From positions 1 through 62,206 of the forward strand of contig NZ_CAADXO010000023.1 of assembly GCF_900753045.1 (NCBI RefSeq): DNA of 62,206 nt. Reading direction: 5' to 3'. Within the stretch, counting starts at the first letter, position 1, and every line of letters starts with the position of its first letter. The notes beneath the pieces are model-generated. The model ran no database searches. It was given only the letters and a program-made list of their open reading frames with translations, and had not been told where the DNA came from. The stretch is from an uncultured Phascolarctobacterium sp. Lineage in GTDB: Bacteria > Bacillota > Negativicutes > Acidaminococcales > Acidaminococcaceae. Positions 17,672 to 25,088 of this stretch are shown piece by piece. Made by a program: the position numbers and the translations under genes.

Positions 17672-17923
17672 TCACCTCTTGCGTTTGCTCAACGAGAATC
17701 TGTTTGCTTTTTCAGGTTCTACTTTTGTGAATTTCTTTTTCGATTCTCGCAGTTCTTGTTCGATTGCTTGGAAAATCTCCTCTACTTCATCTAGTGTGTA
17801 TTCATAGACGGAAGTATTTGAACAATTGCCAAGGAGCTGCAAGGTATCAATGATTTTGTTTGTTCTAGCTTCAGCAAGCCGGACGAACTTATCGTGCTTG
17901 CTTTCTTTGGCCTGTTTCTTCAT
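17672..17923 (-). CDS. Small charged helical protein, first gene of the ATPase operon
   Basis: An 83-residue, highly charged, probably all-helical protein; Lys-rich at both ends with a central acidic stretch (TLDEVEEIFQAIEQELRE). I do not recognise a family. GGAAGGAGG stands before the ATG, and its stop lies four bases inside the earliest possible start of the ATPase gene, so it is co-translated. It may be a subunit or regulator of the ATPase. Confidence 0.75.
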   Translation of the reverse strand: MKKQAKESKHDKFVRLAEARTNKIIDTLQLLGNCSNTSVYEYTLDEVEEIFQAIEQELRESKKKFTKVEPEKANRFSLSKRKR

Positions 17924-17945
17924 AGGGAATCCTCCTTCCTGTTTG

Positions 17946-17979
17946 ATTATATAGTAGCACTTAAATGTCGAATAGTCAA
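17946..17979 (-). promoter_or_regulatory. Promoter of the GHKL ATPase operon
   Basis: On the minus strand TTGACT (17979-17974), 17 bases, TACTAT (17956-17951), with an overlapping TATAAT (17951-17946). The region 17924-18180 is very AT-rich and holds no gene I can support. Confidence 0.6.
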
Positions 17980-18182
17980 TAATATTTCGAAAATATTAGA
18001 TAATATATTAAAAATGTTACGCATCGAAATTATCATTGAAGTTGCGATTGCAATACAATATTCTCAAAATGTTATTTCTGAAAATAAGTTTAAGAGCGTA
18101 ATTGTAGATAACATTTTTGAAATATTAGCCGTCAATATAGAAGGAAACCATCAGTTTTGTTCCTGTTGGAATATTATAGCCG

Positions 18183-18530
18183 CTATACAAAGAATCAGCA
18201 GAGCAGAGTGTGGAGCGTAAATTTGTTGAAAATCTGGATAAAGTAGATGAAGTCGCAGTATATGCAAAGCTTCCGCGAGGATTTTACATTCCGACACCTG
18301 TAGGCAAATATTCGCCTGACTGGGCTATTGCTTTTAAAGAGGGAAAGATTAAGTACGTATATTTCATTGCCGAAACCAAAGGAACAAATGAAAGTACGGA
18401 ATTGAAATCTATGGAGCAGGCAAAAATTAAATGTGCCGAAAAGCTTTTTGAAAAACTTTCCAACGGCGAAGTGCATTACGGTCAGGTAAAGGACTACAAG
18501 AGCCTGATGGATATCGTACTGGATAAATAA
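18183..18530 (+). pseudogene. C-terminal remnant of a type III restriction (Res) subunit
   Basis: About 115 residues match the C-terminal endonuclease region of type III restriction enzymes: ESAEQSVERKFVENLD, then LPRGFYIPTPVGKYSPDWAI with the acidic PD, and FIAETKG supplying the E-x-K of a PD-(D/E)XK site. An in-frame stop at 18177-18179 lies upstream, and the helicase part of roughly 800 residues is missing. A GTG at 18210 could start translation but has no evident Shine-Dalgarno. I read it as a decayed fragment beside another restriction-modification-like locus. Confidence 0.75.
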
Positions 18531-18646
18531 AATCACAACCGAATATGGAATAATTCACGCTGATAGTTTGCTTGTGCCTATGCGTACACTCTTTTTGTAA
18601 AATCTTTACACTTGCTGCTATAAGAAGATGCTAATAATTTTCCTCG

Positions 18647-18675
18647 TTGACAAATAGCAGTAACAGTAATATAAT
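18647..18675 (+). promoter_or_regulatory. Consensus promoter of the lysine biosynthesis operon
   Basis: A perfect TTGACA (18647-18652), 17 bases, and a perfect TATAAT (18670-18675), placing the transcription start just before the lysine aptamer. Confidence 0.9.
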
Positions 18676-18696
18676 TTTTTTAATAGCAAACCATTA

Positions 18697-18853
18697 AGAT
18701 AGAGGCGCGGAAAGCATGAGTAGGTTGTGGAGCGGGAGCTGAGAAGCATCACAAAAGGGCTAACGCCGAAGTGCAATGGCAGCCGTGTCGTTGTGCTGGG
18801 CCGTCAGTGAAAGCTGCCGGACTGTCGCTGCATCTGCAGCGGAGGGCTATCTC
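18697..18853 (+). ncRNA. Lysine riboswitch (L-box) aptamer
   Basis: Conserved lysine-riboswitch segments occur in order: AGATAGAGGCGCGGAAAG, AGTAGG, AAAAGGGCTAACGCCGAAG and the closing GGGCTATCTC, whose TATCT pairs with the opening AGATA to form P1. It precedes dapB and is followed by a terminator whose 5' arm GAGATA can pair with the 3' strand of P1. Lysine binding should therefore favour termination. Confidence 0.93.
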
Positions 18854-18884
18854 GGCTATGGGTGTGAATATTATTTAGCATGCT

Positions 18885-18930
18885 AACCGTTGAGATAGAA
18901 TCCAAAGGAAATATCTCAACGGTTATTTTT
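18885..18930 (+). terminator. Lysine riboswitch expression-platform terminator
   Basis: AACCGTTGAGATA pairs perfectly with TATCTCAACGGTT around a 14-base loop, followed by TATTTTT. The arm TTGAGATAG (18891-18899) is complementary to CTATCTC in the aptamer P1, giving a plausible antiterminator. Confidence 0.92.
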
Positions 18931-18950
18931 ATGATTAAGGAGTGGACAAC

Positions 18951-19721
18951 ATGATTCGTGTTTTGGTAAATGGTGCGCTGGGCCGCATGGGCAGCGAGGT
19001 ATGTAAAAAAGTATATAGCGAAGCTGATTTGGAGCTTGTTGGTGCTGTTGATATTAAGGAAGGTACTGTGCAACTGGGTGATGGTGTTAAGGTAACTACC
19101 GACTTGGTTGCTGCTATTGAAGCTGCCAAACCGGACGTTGTTGTTGACTTCACCCGTCCTGATGTTGTTATGGGCAACCTGCGCAAAATGCTGCCGCTCG
19201 GCGTGCATGCTGTAGTTGGCACAACAGGCTTCAACGATGCAGATTTAAAAGAGGTTGATGAGCTGGCACGCAAGCACAACACCAGCCTGCTGATTGCTCC
19301 GAACTTTGCGCTTGGCGCAGTTGTGATGATGAAGCTGGCGTGTGAGGCTGCCAAATACTTCCCGCATGTGGAAATTATCGAGAAGCATCACGATAATAAG
19401 TTGGACGCTCCGAGCGGTACTGCTATTATCACCGCACAAAAAATTGCTGAGGTGCGCAAGGCTATGCAGCAGGGCAATCCTGATGAAAAGGAAACCATGG
19501 CAGGTGCGCGCGGTGCGGATTACGAGGGCATGAAGATTCACAGTGTCCGCTTGCCGGGTTACGTTGCTTCCCAGGAGGTTATCTTCGGCGGTCAGGGCGA
19601 AACTTTGAAAATCAGCACCGACCCGATTAACCGCGAATGCTACATGCCGGGCGTTGCGCTTGGCTGCCGCAAAATTGTTGACCAAGTAGGCCTGGTATAC
19701 GGCTTAGATAAATTACTCTAA
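18951..19721 (+). CDS. dapB: 4-hydroxy-tetrahydrodipicolinate reductase
   Basis: DapB catalyses the NAD(P)H-dependent reduction in the diaminopimelate/lysine pathway. The 256-residue protein has the nucleotide-binding GALGRMG, the catalytic EKHHDNKLDAPSGTA motif and the final QVGLVYGLDKLL segment. The ATG at 18951 follows AAGGAG; a GTG at 18942 is in frame but too close to it. It is the first gene after the lysine riboswitch and lies 20 bases before asd. Confidence 0.97.
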   Translation: MIRVLVNGALGRMGSEVCKKVYSEADLELVGAVDIKEGTVQLGDGVKVTTDLVAAIEAAKPDVVVDFTRPDVVMGNLRKMLPLGVHAVVGTTGFNDADLKEVDELARKHNTSLLIAPNFALGAVVMMKLACEAAKYFPHVEIIEKHHDNKLDAPSGTAIITAQKIAEVRKAMQQGNPDEKETMAGARGADYEGMKIHSVRLPGYVASQEVIFGGQGETLKISTDPINRECYMPGVALGCRKIVDQVGLVYGLDKLL

Positions 19722-19741
19722 ATAGTGAGGGGGAGAATTTT

Positions 19742-20779
19742 ATGAAAAAGTATAACGTTGCTATTTTGGGCGCTACCGGTGCTGTTGGTACTGAATTTCT
19801 GAAGCTTATCGAAGAAAGAAACTTCCCTTTTGCAGAACTGCGTCTGCTGGCTTCTAAGCGCAGCGCAGGCAAGCAGATTGAATTTATGGGCAAAACATAT
19901 ACTGTGCAGGAGGCTACCAAGGACTCCTTCGAGGGCATTGATATTGCTCTGTTCGCAGGTGGCAGCGTTTCCAAGGAGTTCGCTCCCTACGCTGTGAAAG
20001 CCGGTGCCGTTGTTATTGATAACTCCAGCACCTTCCGTATGGACCCCGAAGTGCCGCTGGTTGTGCCGGAGGTTAACCCCGAGGACATCCTGAAGCACAA
20101 GGGCATTATTGCCAACCCTAACTGCTCTACCATTATTATGGTTATGGCACTGAAACCGCTGTATGACCTGGCACGTATTAAACGTATCGTCGTTTCTACC
20201 TATCAGGCTGTTTCCGGCGCAGGTAAAGAGGGCATTGACGAGCTCACCGACCAGACCAAGGCTTACAGCGAGGGCCGTGAGATGGAGGCACACATTCTTC
20301 CGTCCGCAAGCCTGCCGAAGCATTATCCGATTGCGTTTAACCTGATTCCGCAGATTGATGTTTTCCTTGACAATCTCTACACCAAAGAAGAGATGAAGAT
20401 GATCAACGAAACCAGAAAGATTATGCATGATGACGAAATGCGCATCACCGCTACTACCGTGCGTGTGCCTGTATACCGCAGCCACAGCGAATCGGTAAAC
20501 ATTGAATTTGAGCATGATCTGGAGCTGAAGGATATGGCAGCTGCTATTGATGCCTTCCCCGGCGTTCAGATGATGGATGATCCTACCAACCAGGTTTATC
20601 CGATGCCTTTATATACTTCGGAAAAATATGACTGCTTCGTTGGCCGTCTGCGCCGCGATGAGTCTAATCCGAATACCTTCAACCTGTGGGTAGTAGGCGA
20701 CCAGATCCGCAAGGGCGCTGCGCTGAACACTCTGCAGATTGCTGAGGTTATGATTAAAAACGGCTGGTTAGAAAAATAA
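19742..20779 (+). CDS. asd: Aspartate-semialdehyde dehydrogenase
   Basis: Asd reduces aspartyl phosphate to aspartate semialdehyde, the branch point to lysine, methionine and threonine. The 345-residue protein carries the N-terminal Rossmann motif GATGAVGTEFL, the active-site Cys in IANPNCSTI, and QAVSGAGKEG. GAGGGGGAG precedes the ATG. It is the second gene of the lysine-controlled operon. Confidence 0.97.
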   Translation: MKKYNVAILGATGAVGTEFLKLIEERNFPFAELRLLASKRSAGKQIEFMGKTYTVQEATKDSFEGIDIALFAGGSVSKEFAPYAVKAGAVVIDNSSTFRMDPEVPLVVPEVNPEDILKHKGIIANPNCSTIIMVMALKPLYDLARIKRIVVSTYQAVSGAGKEGIDELTDQTKAYSEGREMEAHILPSASLPKHYPIAFNLIPQIDVFLDNLYTKEEMKMINETRKIMHDDEMRITATTVRVPVYRSHSESVNIEFEHDLELKDMAAAIDAFPGVQMMDDPTNQVYPMPLYTSEKYDCFVGRLRRDESNPNTFNLWVVGDQIRKGAALNTLQIAEVMIKNGWLEK

Positions 20780-20808
20780 TAATGCACCTCTGCGGTATAA
20801 AGACTAAA

Positions 20809-20829
20809 CGGCGTACAGCTTGTACGCCG
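20809..20829 (+). other. Intercistronic hairpin between asd and lysC
   Basis: CGGCGTACA-gct-TGTACGCCG forms a perfect 9-bp stem with a three-base loop and no T-run. It probably affects processing or stability rather than termination. Confidence 0.55.
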
Positions 20830-20890
20830 CAGCCTTTCCGGCATCCGGTACATTTTGCATTTTAATTTAAACAGATGAGGAGCAATTTAC

Positions 20891-22111
20891 ATGAAAATCA
20901 TTGTACAGAAATTCGGCGGCACCTCCGTCGCGAGTGAGGAAGCCCGCGTTGCAGTAAAAAATAAGGTACAGCAGGCTATCCGCAACGGTTACTCCCCGGT
21001 AGTAGTAGTTTCGGCTATGGGACGCAAGGGCGCTCCCTACGCAACCGATACGCTTATCGGCGCACTGAAGGACGTTAACCTTTCCGTTAATGTGCGTGAG
21101 ATGGATATGATGATGTGCTGCGGCGAAATCATTTCCTCCTGCGTAATGGCAGCAACTCTGCAAAAATTCGGCATCAACGCTATGGCGCTCACCGGTGGCC
21201 AGGCAGGCATTATCACCGATTCCCAGTTTGGTGCAGCACGTATCAAAAATATCAATACCTCCAGTCTTATCCGTCTGTTGGAGGCAGGCATCATTCCGGT
21301 TGTCTGTGGCTTCCAGGGTATGACGGAGAACAACTATAAATTTACGACCTTGGGCCGCGGTGGCAGCGACACCTCTGCTGCTGCACTGGGCGCTGCACTC
21401 AAGGCTGATTTTGTGGAAATCTACACCGACGTTGAGGGCATCATGACTGCTGACCCGCGCATTGTCGAGAAGGCCAATATTCTGCAGCAGATTTCCTATG
21501 CCGAGGTTTGCCAGATGGCGCAGAACGGCGCGAAGGTTATTCATCCGCGTGCCGTGGAAATTGCTATGGGCAGCAATATTCCCATGTATGTTAAATCTAC
21601 CTTCAGCGATGCTCCCGGCACTCTGATTACCAGCGAACGCATCGGTCAGGGTAACGGCGGTGAAATTGCGATTAACGAATCCTGCGCCAGCGGCGTAGCT
21701 CATCTTAATGATTTGGCACAGTTCCGCATTGACCTGAACCCGCAGGATATTACTGCAGGCCGCAATCTGTTCGAGGATTTGGCAGATGCAGGCATCAGCG
21801 TAGGCTGCCTGAACCTGTCGGAGAAGGAAGCAATGTTTGCCGTATTCTCTCCCGATGTAGAGCACACCTGCAAGGTGCTTAACGAAACCGGCTTTAAATA
21901 TACGCTGAACGAGGGCTGCGGCAAGGTTTCTGTTGTCGGCAGTGCTATGCGTGGCGTGCCCGGCATTATGGCTACCTTTGTAAGTGCGCTTGCCAGCCAC
22001 AATATCGCTATTCTGCAGACTGTGGACAGTGATACTACTATTTCCGCAATTGTTAAGGAGGAGCATTTGGTGGAGGCGGTTAAAGCTCTCCACGAGGCCT
22101 TCAAGTTGTAG
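20891..22111 (+). CDS. lysC: Aspartokinase
   Basis: Aspartokinase phosphorylates aspartate in the first step of the aspartate pathway. The 406-residue monofunctional enzyme has VQKFGGTSVA at its N-terminus, the TTLGRGGSDTSAAALG motif, and two C-terminal ACT domains (from about residue 265, including VSVVGSAMRGVPGI) that usually bind lysine or threonine as feedback inhibitors. GAGGAGC precedes the ATG. It is encoded within the riboswitch-controlled operon, so lysine may control it at both RNA and enzyme level. Confidence 0.96.
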   Translation: MKIIVQKFGGTSVASEEARVAVKNKVQQAIRNGYSPVVVVSAMGRKGAPYATDTLIGALKDVNLSVNVREMDMMMCCGEIISSCVMAATLQKFGINAMALTGGQAGIITDSQFGAARIKNINTSSLIRLLEAGIIPVVCGFQGMTENNYKFTTLGRGGSDTSAAALGAALKADFVEIYTDVEGIMTADPRIVEKANILQQISYAEVCQMAQNGAKVIHPRAVEIAMGSNIPMYVKSTFSDAPGTLITSERIGQGNGGEIAINESCASGVAHLNDLAQFRIDLNPQDITAGRNLFEDLADAGISVGCLNLSEKEAMFAVFSPDVEHTCKVLNETGFKYTLNEGCGKVSVVGSAMRGVPGIMATFVSALASHNIAILQTVDSDTTISAIVKEEHLVEAVKALHEAFKL

Positions 22112-22253
22112 GCCGTGTATAAAGCACCGTCTGCGTTGTTGTGTTTTCTCGACGTACATGAAGTGTATCGAAAAAAATATAAAATCATTTAGATAACAAT
22201 CAATATATCATAGAGAATTTTAGTTTCTATTAGTTTTAAGAGGTGGAATTACA

Positions 22254-23150
22254 ATGAAAAAACCGTATTTTGGCAGATTATTAACGGCAATGGTTACGCC
22301 GTTCAACGCTGATGGCAGCATCAACTATGAAGCTGGTGCAGATTTTGCTGACTGGCTGCTGGCTAACGGCAGTGACGGCCTGGTAGTAGAAGGCTCTACC
22401 GGTGAAGCTGCAACCATGGACATGGATGAAAAAATTAAATTCATGCAGACCATCGTTGCACGTGTCAACGGCCGTGCCAAAATTGTTGCCGGTGCAGGCA
22501 CTAACTGCACTGCCAGCACTATTGACCTGGTTAAAAAAATGGAAGCCTGCGGTGTAGATGGCGTGCTCGTAGTTGGCCCGTACTACAACAAACCGACTCA
22601 GGAAGGCTATTATCAGCATTTTGCAGCTGTAGCAAAGGCTACCAAGCTGCCGATTATCGTTTATAACGTTCCGGGACGTACCGGCGGCAACATTGCTCCG
22701 GAAACTGTTGCACGTCTGGCAGCAGATTTCAGCAACATTGTGGCTATTAAAGAGGCAGCAGGCAATGTAGCACAGACTGCAGAGCTGTATCGTGTACTGC
22801 CGGAGGATTTCTCCATTTACAGCGGTGATGACGGCCTGATTCTGCCGTTCATGTCTGTTGGTGCCTGCGGCTTGATTTCCGTTCTGGCCAATGTTAACGG
22901 CAACATACTGCAGCAATTGATGCAGGCTTACAGCGAAGGCCGCGTTAAAGACGCTGCTGATATCAACAAGGTTATGGTGCCGCTGGCTAAGGCTATGTTT
23001 ATAGAGAGCAACCCGATTCCTATCAAGGCTGCTGTTACCAAGGTTACCGGTATTGATGCCGGCGCTCCGCGTCTGCCGCTGACTCCTATCAGCGCTGCCG
23101 CTGAAGCTAAGCTGGATGCAGCTTTGAAAGCAGCAGGCATGATAAAATGA
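22254..23150 (+). CDS. dapA: 4-hydroxy-tetrahydrodipicolinate synthase
   Basis: DapA condenses pyruvate with aspartate semialdehyde. The 298-residue protein has the loop EGSTGEAATM, the PYYNKPTQEGYYQHF segment with its catalytic Tyr, IVYNVPGRTG, and the Schiff-base Lys in IVAIKEAAGN. AAGAGGTGG precedes the ATG. A 142-base gap after lysC shows no strong terminator. The 3' end overlaps the next gene by four bases. Confidence 0.97.
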   Translation: MKKPYFGRLLTAMVTPFNADGSINYEAGADFADWLLANGSDGLVVEGSTGEAATMDMDEKIKFMQTIVARVNGRAKIVAGAGTNCTASTIDLVKKMEACGVDGVLVVGPYYNKPTQEGYYQHFAAVAKATKLPIIVYNVPGRTGGNIAPETVARLAADFSNIVAIKEAAGNVAQTAELYRVLPEDFSIYSGDDGLILPFMSVGACGLISVLANVNGNILQQLMQAYSEGRVKDAADINKVMVPLAKAMFIESNPIPIKAAVTKVTGIDAGAPRLPLTPISAAAEAKLDAALKAAGMIK

Positions 23151-23554
23151 GCAAGCTGGTAGTAATTATCCAGTGCGACACAGTGCAGCAGCGCTGCTGC
23201 GGCTACAACTGTACGCATGCCTTTTACAGCCGTGAGGGCAAGTTTGCCGGTTATCCCGAGGATACGCATTACATGAGCTTCACCTGCGGTGGCTGCTCCG
23301 GCGGTGCGCTGACGGTTAAGCTGGAAAACCTGGCGAAGCGCCTGCGCCGCTTTAAGGAGGAGGGGCAGGAGATTTGCGTGCATCTTTCTACCTGCATGGT
23401 ATCGGATAATTCGCATAAGCCGCCTTGCCCGCATCTTGATTACATCCAAAAGATTTTAGCGAAGAAGAAGCTTACCAATATTGTTCATGGTACTTACGTT
23501 TCTAAAACGGCCACCAGACGCCGTGAGGAAGGTATCTACAAGGATTTTGCATAA
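23147..23554 (+). CDS. CGGC-domain protein
   Basis: A 135-residue protein with the CGGC domain: a Cys-rich pattern including CCGYNCTHAF, FTCGGCSGGAL, HLSTCMVSDN and PPCPHLDYI. The domain is thought to bind metal through its Cys and His residues, but no biochemical role is established. It overlaps dapA (ATGA), so it is translated with the lysine pathway genes and falls under the lysine riboswitch. That linkage is unexpected and may reflect read-through rather than function. Confidence 0.85.
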   Translation: MSKLVVIIQCDTVQQRCCGYNCTHAFYSREGKFAGYPEDTHYMSFTCGGCSGGALTVKLENLAKRLRRFKEEGQEICVHLSTCMVSDNSHKPPCPHLDYIQKILAKKKLTNIVHGTYVSKTATRRREEGIYKDFA

Positions 23555-23572
23555 GCTTTGTATAAGCAAATG

Positions 23573-23615
23573 AAAACACCCTGCGTATTGCCGTTGGCAG
23601 TGCGTAGGGTGTTTT
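23573..23615. terminator. Bidirectional terminator between dap operon and msrAB
   Basis: AAAACACCCT pairs with AGGGTGTTTT, with further inner pairing, and provides T-runs on both strands. It separates the convergent CGGC and msrAB genes. Confidence 0.85.
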
Positions 23616-23628
23616 GGGTTAGAGAGTA

Positions 23629-24726
23629 TTATTTGAAAAGGTACAGCAGATAGCCATAGCCTTCGGCTTCCATCTGTTCGTAGGGGATAAAGCGCAGGGA
23701 AGCACTGTTGATGCAGTAACGTACACCGTTGGGTGATTCGCTGTCACCGGTGAAAACATGTCCCAAATGCGAATCGCCGCTGCGGCTGCGCACCTCGGTG
23801 CGTACCATACCATGGCTTGTATCTTTGCGTTCAATTATCAAAGGTGCTTCAATAGGCTTGGTAAAGGCGGGCCAGCCGCAGCTGCTCTGATATTTGTCGG
23901 TTGAAGAAAAGAGCGGTTCGCCGGTGACGATGTCAACATAAATGCCTTTGGCAAATTTATCCCAGAATTCGTTGTAGAATGGTCGTTCGGTACCGTTTTG
24001 CTGTGTTACCTGAAATTGTTCTGCGGTAAGCTTATCGCGTATAGTTTCGGCAGCAGGTTTTTTGTAGGCACCGGCATCGATTTTCAAGGTGCTGAGCAGC
24101 TTGATTTTAGCAGGCGATATATGGCAGTATCCGCCCGGATTTTTATCAAGATAGTTCTGATGATATTCTTCTGCCGGATAATAGTTTTTCAGTGGTCCGA
24201 CTTCGACTGCGAATACCTTATGACGACCGCGTTCCAGTTCCTCGATTCGTTCTACGACAGCCTGCGCTTGTGTATTGGTATAGTAGATGCCTGTTTGGTA
24301 CTGTGTCCCGGTATCATTACCCTGTTTGTTGAGGACTGTTGGGTCAATGACGTAAAAATACGCCAAGAGCAGATGGTCAAGACTCACCTTTGCCGGATCG
24401 TATTCAACACGCACGGTTTCGCGAAACCCGGTTTTCCCGCCCAAAATCGTCTGATACTTGGCATCGGCTTTGCCTGTGCCGTTAGCATAACCGCTTTGGG
24501 CATCAATGACGCCCGGTATGGATTGCATCAGCTTTTCAAGTCCCCAGAAGCAGCCTCCTGCAAGATAGATAACGTTTTCTTTTTCTTGGGAAAAATCCAT
24601 AATTGTGACCTCCTTGACTTTGGGGATTGCTTGTTGTTTAGCAGACTGTTGCATACGTGTGTTGGCAAAGCAGCTGGTAATTAAAAGCAACATTCCTGCG
24701 AGAATAATGACAGATTTTTTTAGCAT
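23629..24726 (-). CDS. msrAB: MsrA-MsrB fusion lipoprotein (methionine sulfoxide reductase)
   Basis: A 365-residue fusion that reduces both the S and R epimers of methionine sulfoxide. MsrA comes first, with the catalytic AGGCFWGLEK; MsrB follows, with SCGWPAFTKPI and the catalytic Cys in RYCINSASLRF. The N-terminus MLKKSVIILAG-MLLLITSC reads as a lipoprotein signal with lipobox ITSC, so the enzyme is exported and membrane-anchored in the periplasm. The ATG at 24726 follows GGAGCG; the longer frame to 24813 lacks a ribosome site. It probably repairs oxidised envelope proteins. Confidence 0.93.
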   Translation of the reverse strand: MLKKSVIILAGMLLLITSCFANTRMQQSAKQQAIPKVKEVTIMDFSQEKENVIYLAGGCFWGLEKLMQSIPGVIDAQSGYANGTGKADAKYQTILGGKTGFRETVRVEYDPAKVSLDHLLLAYFYVIDPTVLNKQGNDTGTQYQTGIYYTNTQAQAVVERIEELERGRHKVFAVEVGPLKNYYPAEEYHQNYLDKNPGGYCHISPAKIKLLSTLKIDAGAYKKPAAETIRDKLTAEQFQVTQQNGTERPFYNEFWDKFAKGIYVDIVTGEPLFSSTDKYQSSCGWPAFTKPIEAPLIIERKDTSHGMVRTEVRSRSGDSHLGHVFTGDSESPNGVRYCINSASLRFIPYEQMEAEGYGYLLYLFK

Positions 24727-25007
24727 GACGGCACGCTCCTTCCTGCATCGTGGGGTGAGTGGCTGAGAACTGCTTATACTTTTAAGATAGCAGAAAATAA
24801 CATTCTGTGTCAATGGATAATTATGATTACTTAATGAAAACTACTTGTCACTTTTGTAAATAAGAATAAGGCGGATATAAAATACAGGTGTGCTAGCATT
24901 GAGAAATTTATTATGTATGAGGAAATGAATCAGCAGTGTCTGTGGTATGCAAGAAGATAGTAGGCAAATATTGTTGGAAACTTAATTTTATAAAGATAAC
25001 AGAGCAA

Positions 25008-25054
25008 AAAAATCTCTGCCAAGGTGCTTGCAAACACCGGAAGCAGAGATTTTT
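25008..25054. terminator. Bidirectional terminator after the PanF gene
   Basis: AAAAATCTCTGC pairs with GCAGAGATTTTT, enclosing GGTG/CACC, with T-runs on both strands. The gap 24727-25088 otherwise holds no gene I can support. Confidence 0.85.
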
Positions 25055-25088
25055 GATTTGGGGATATTGGAATAATATGCGATTTTAT

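Noticed and set aside
17894..18220. A 108-codon rightward ORF between the ATPase operon and the res fragment
   Set aside because: It overlaps the operon start and promoter, lacks a ribosome site and is AT-driven (Ile/Asn-rich) with no domain pattern.
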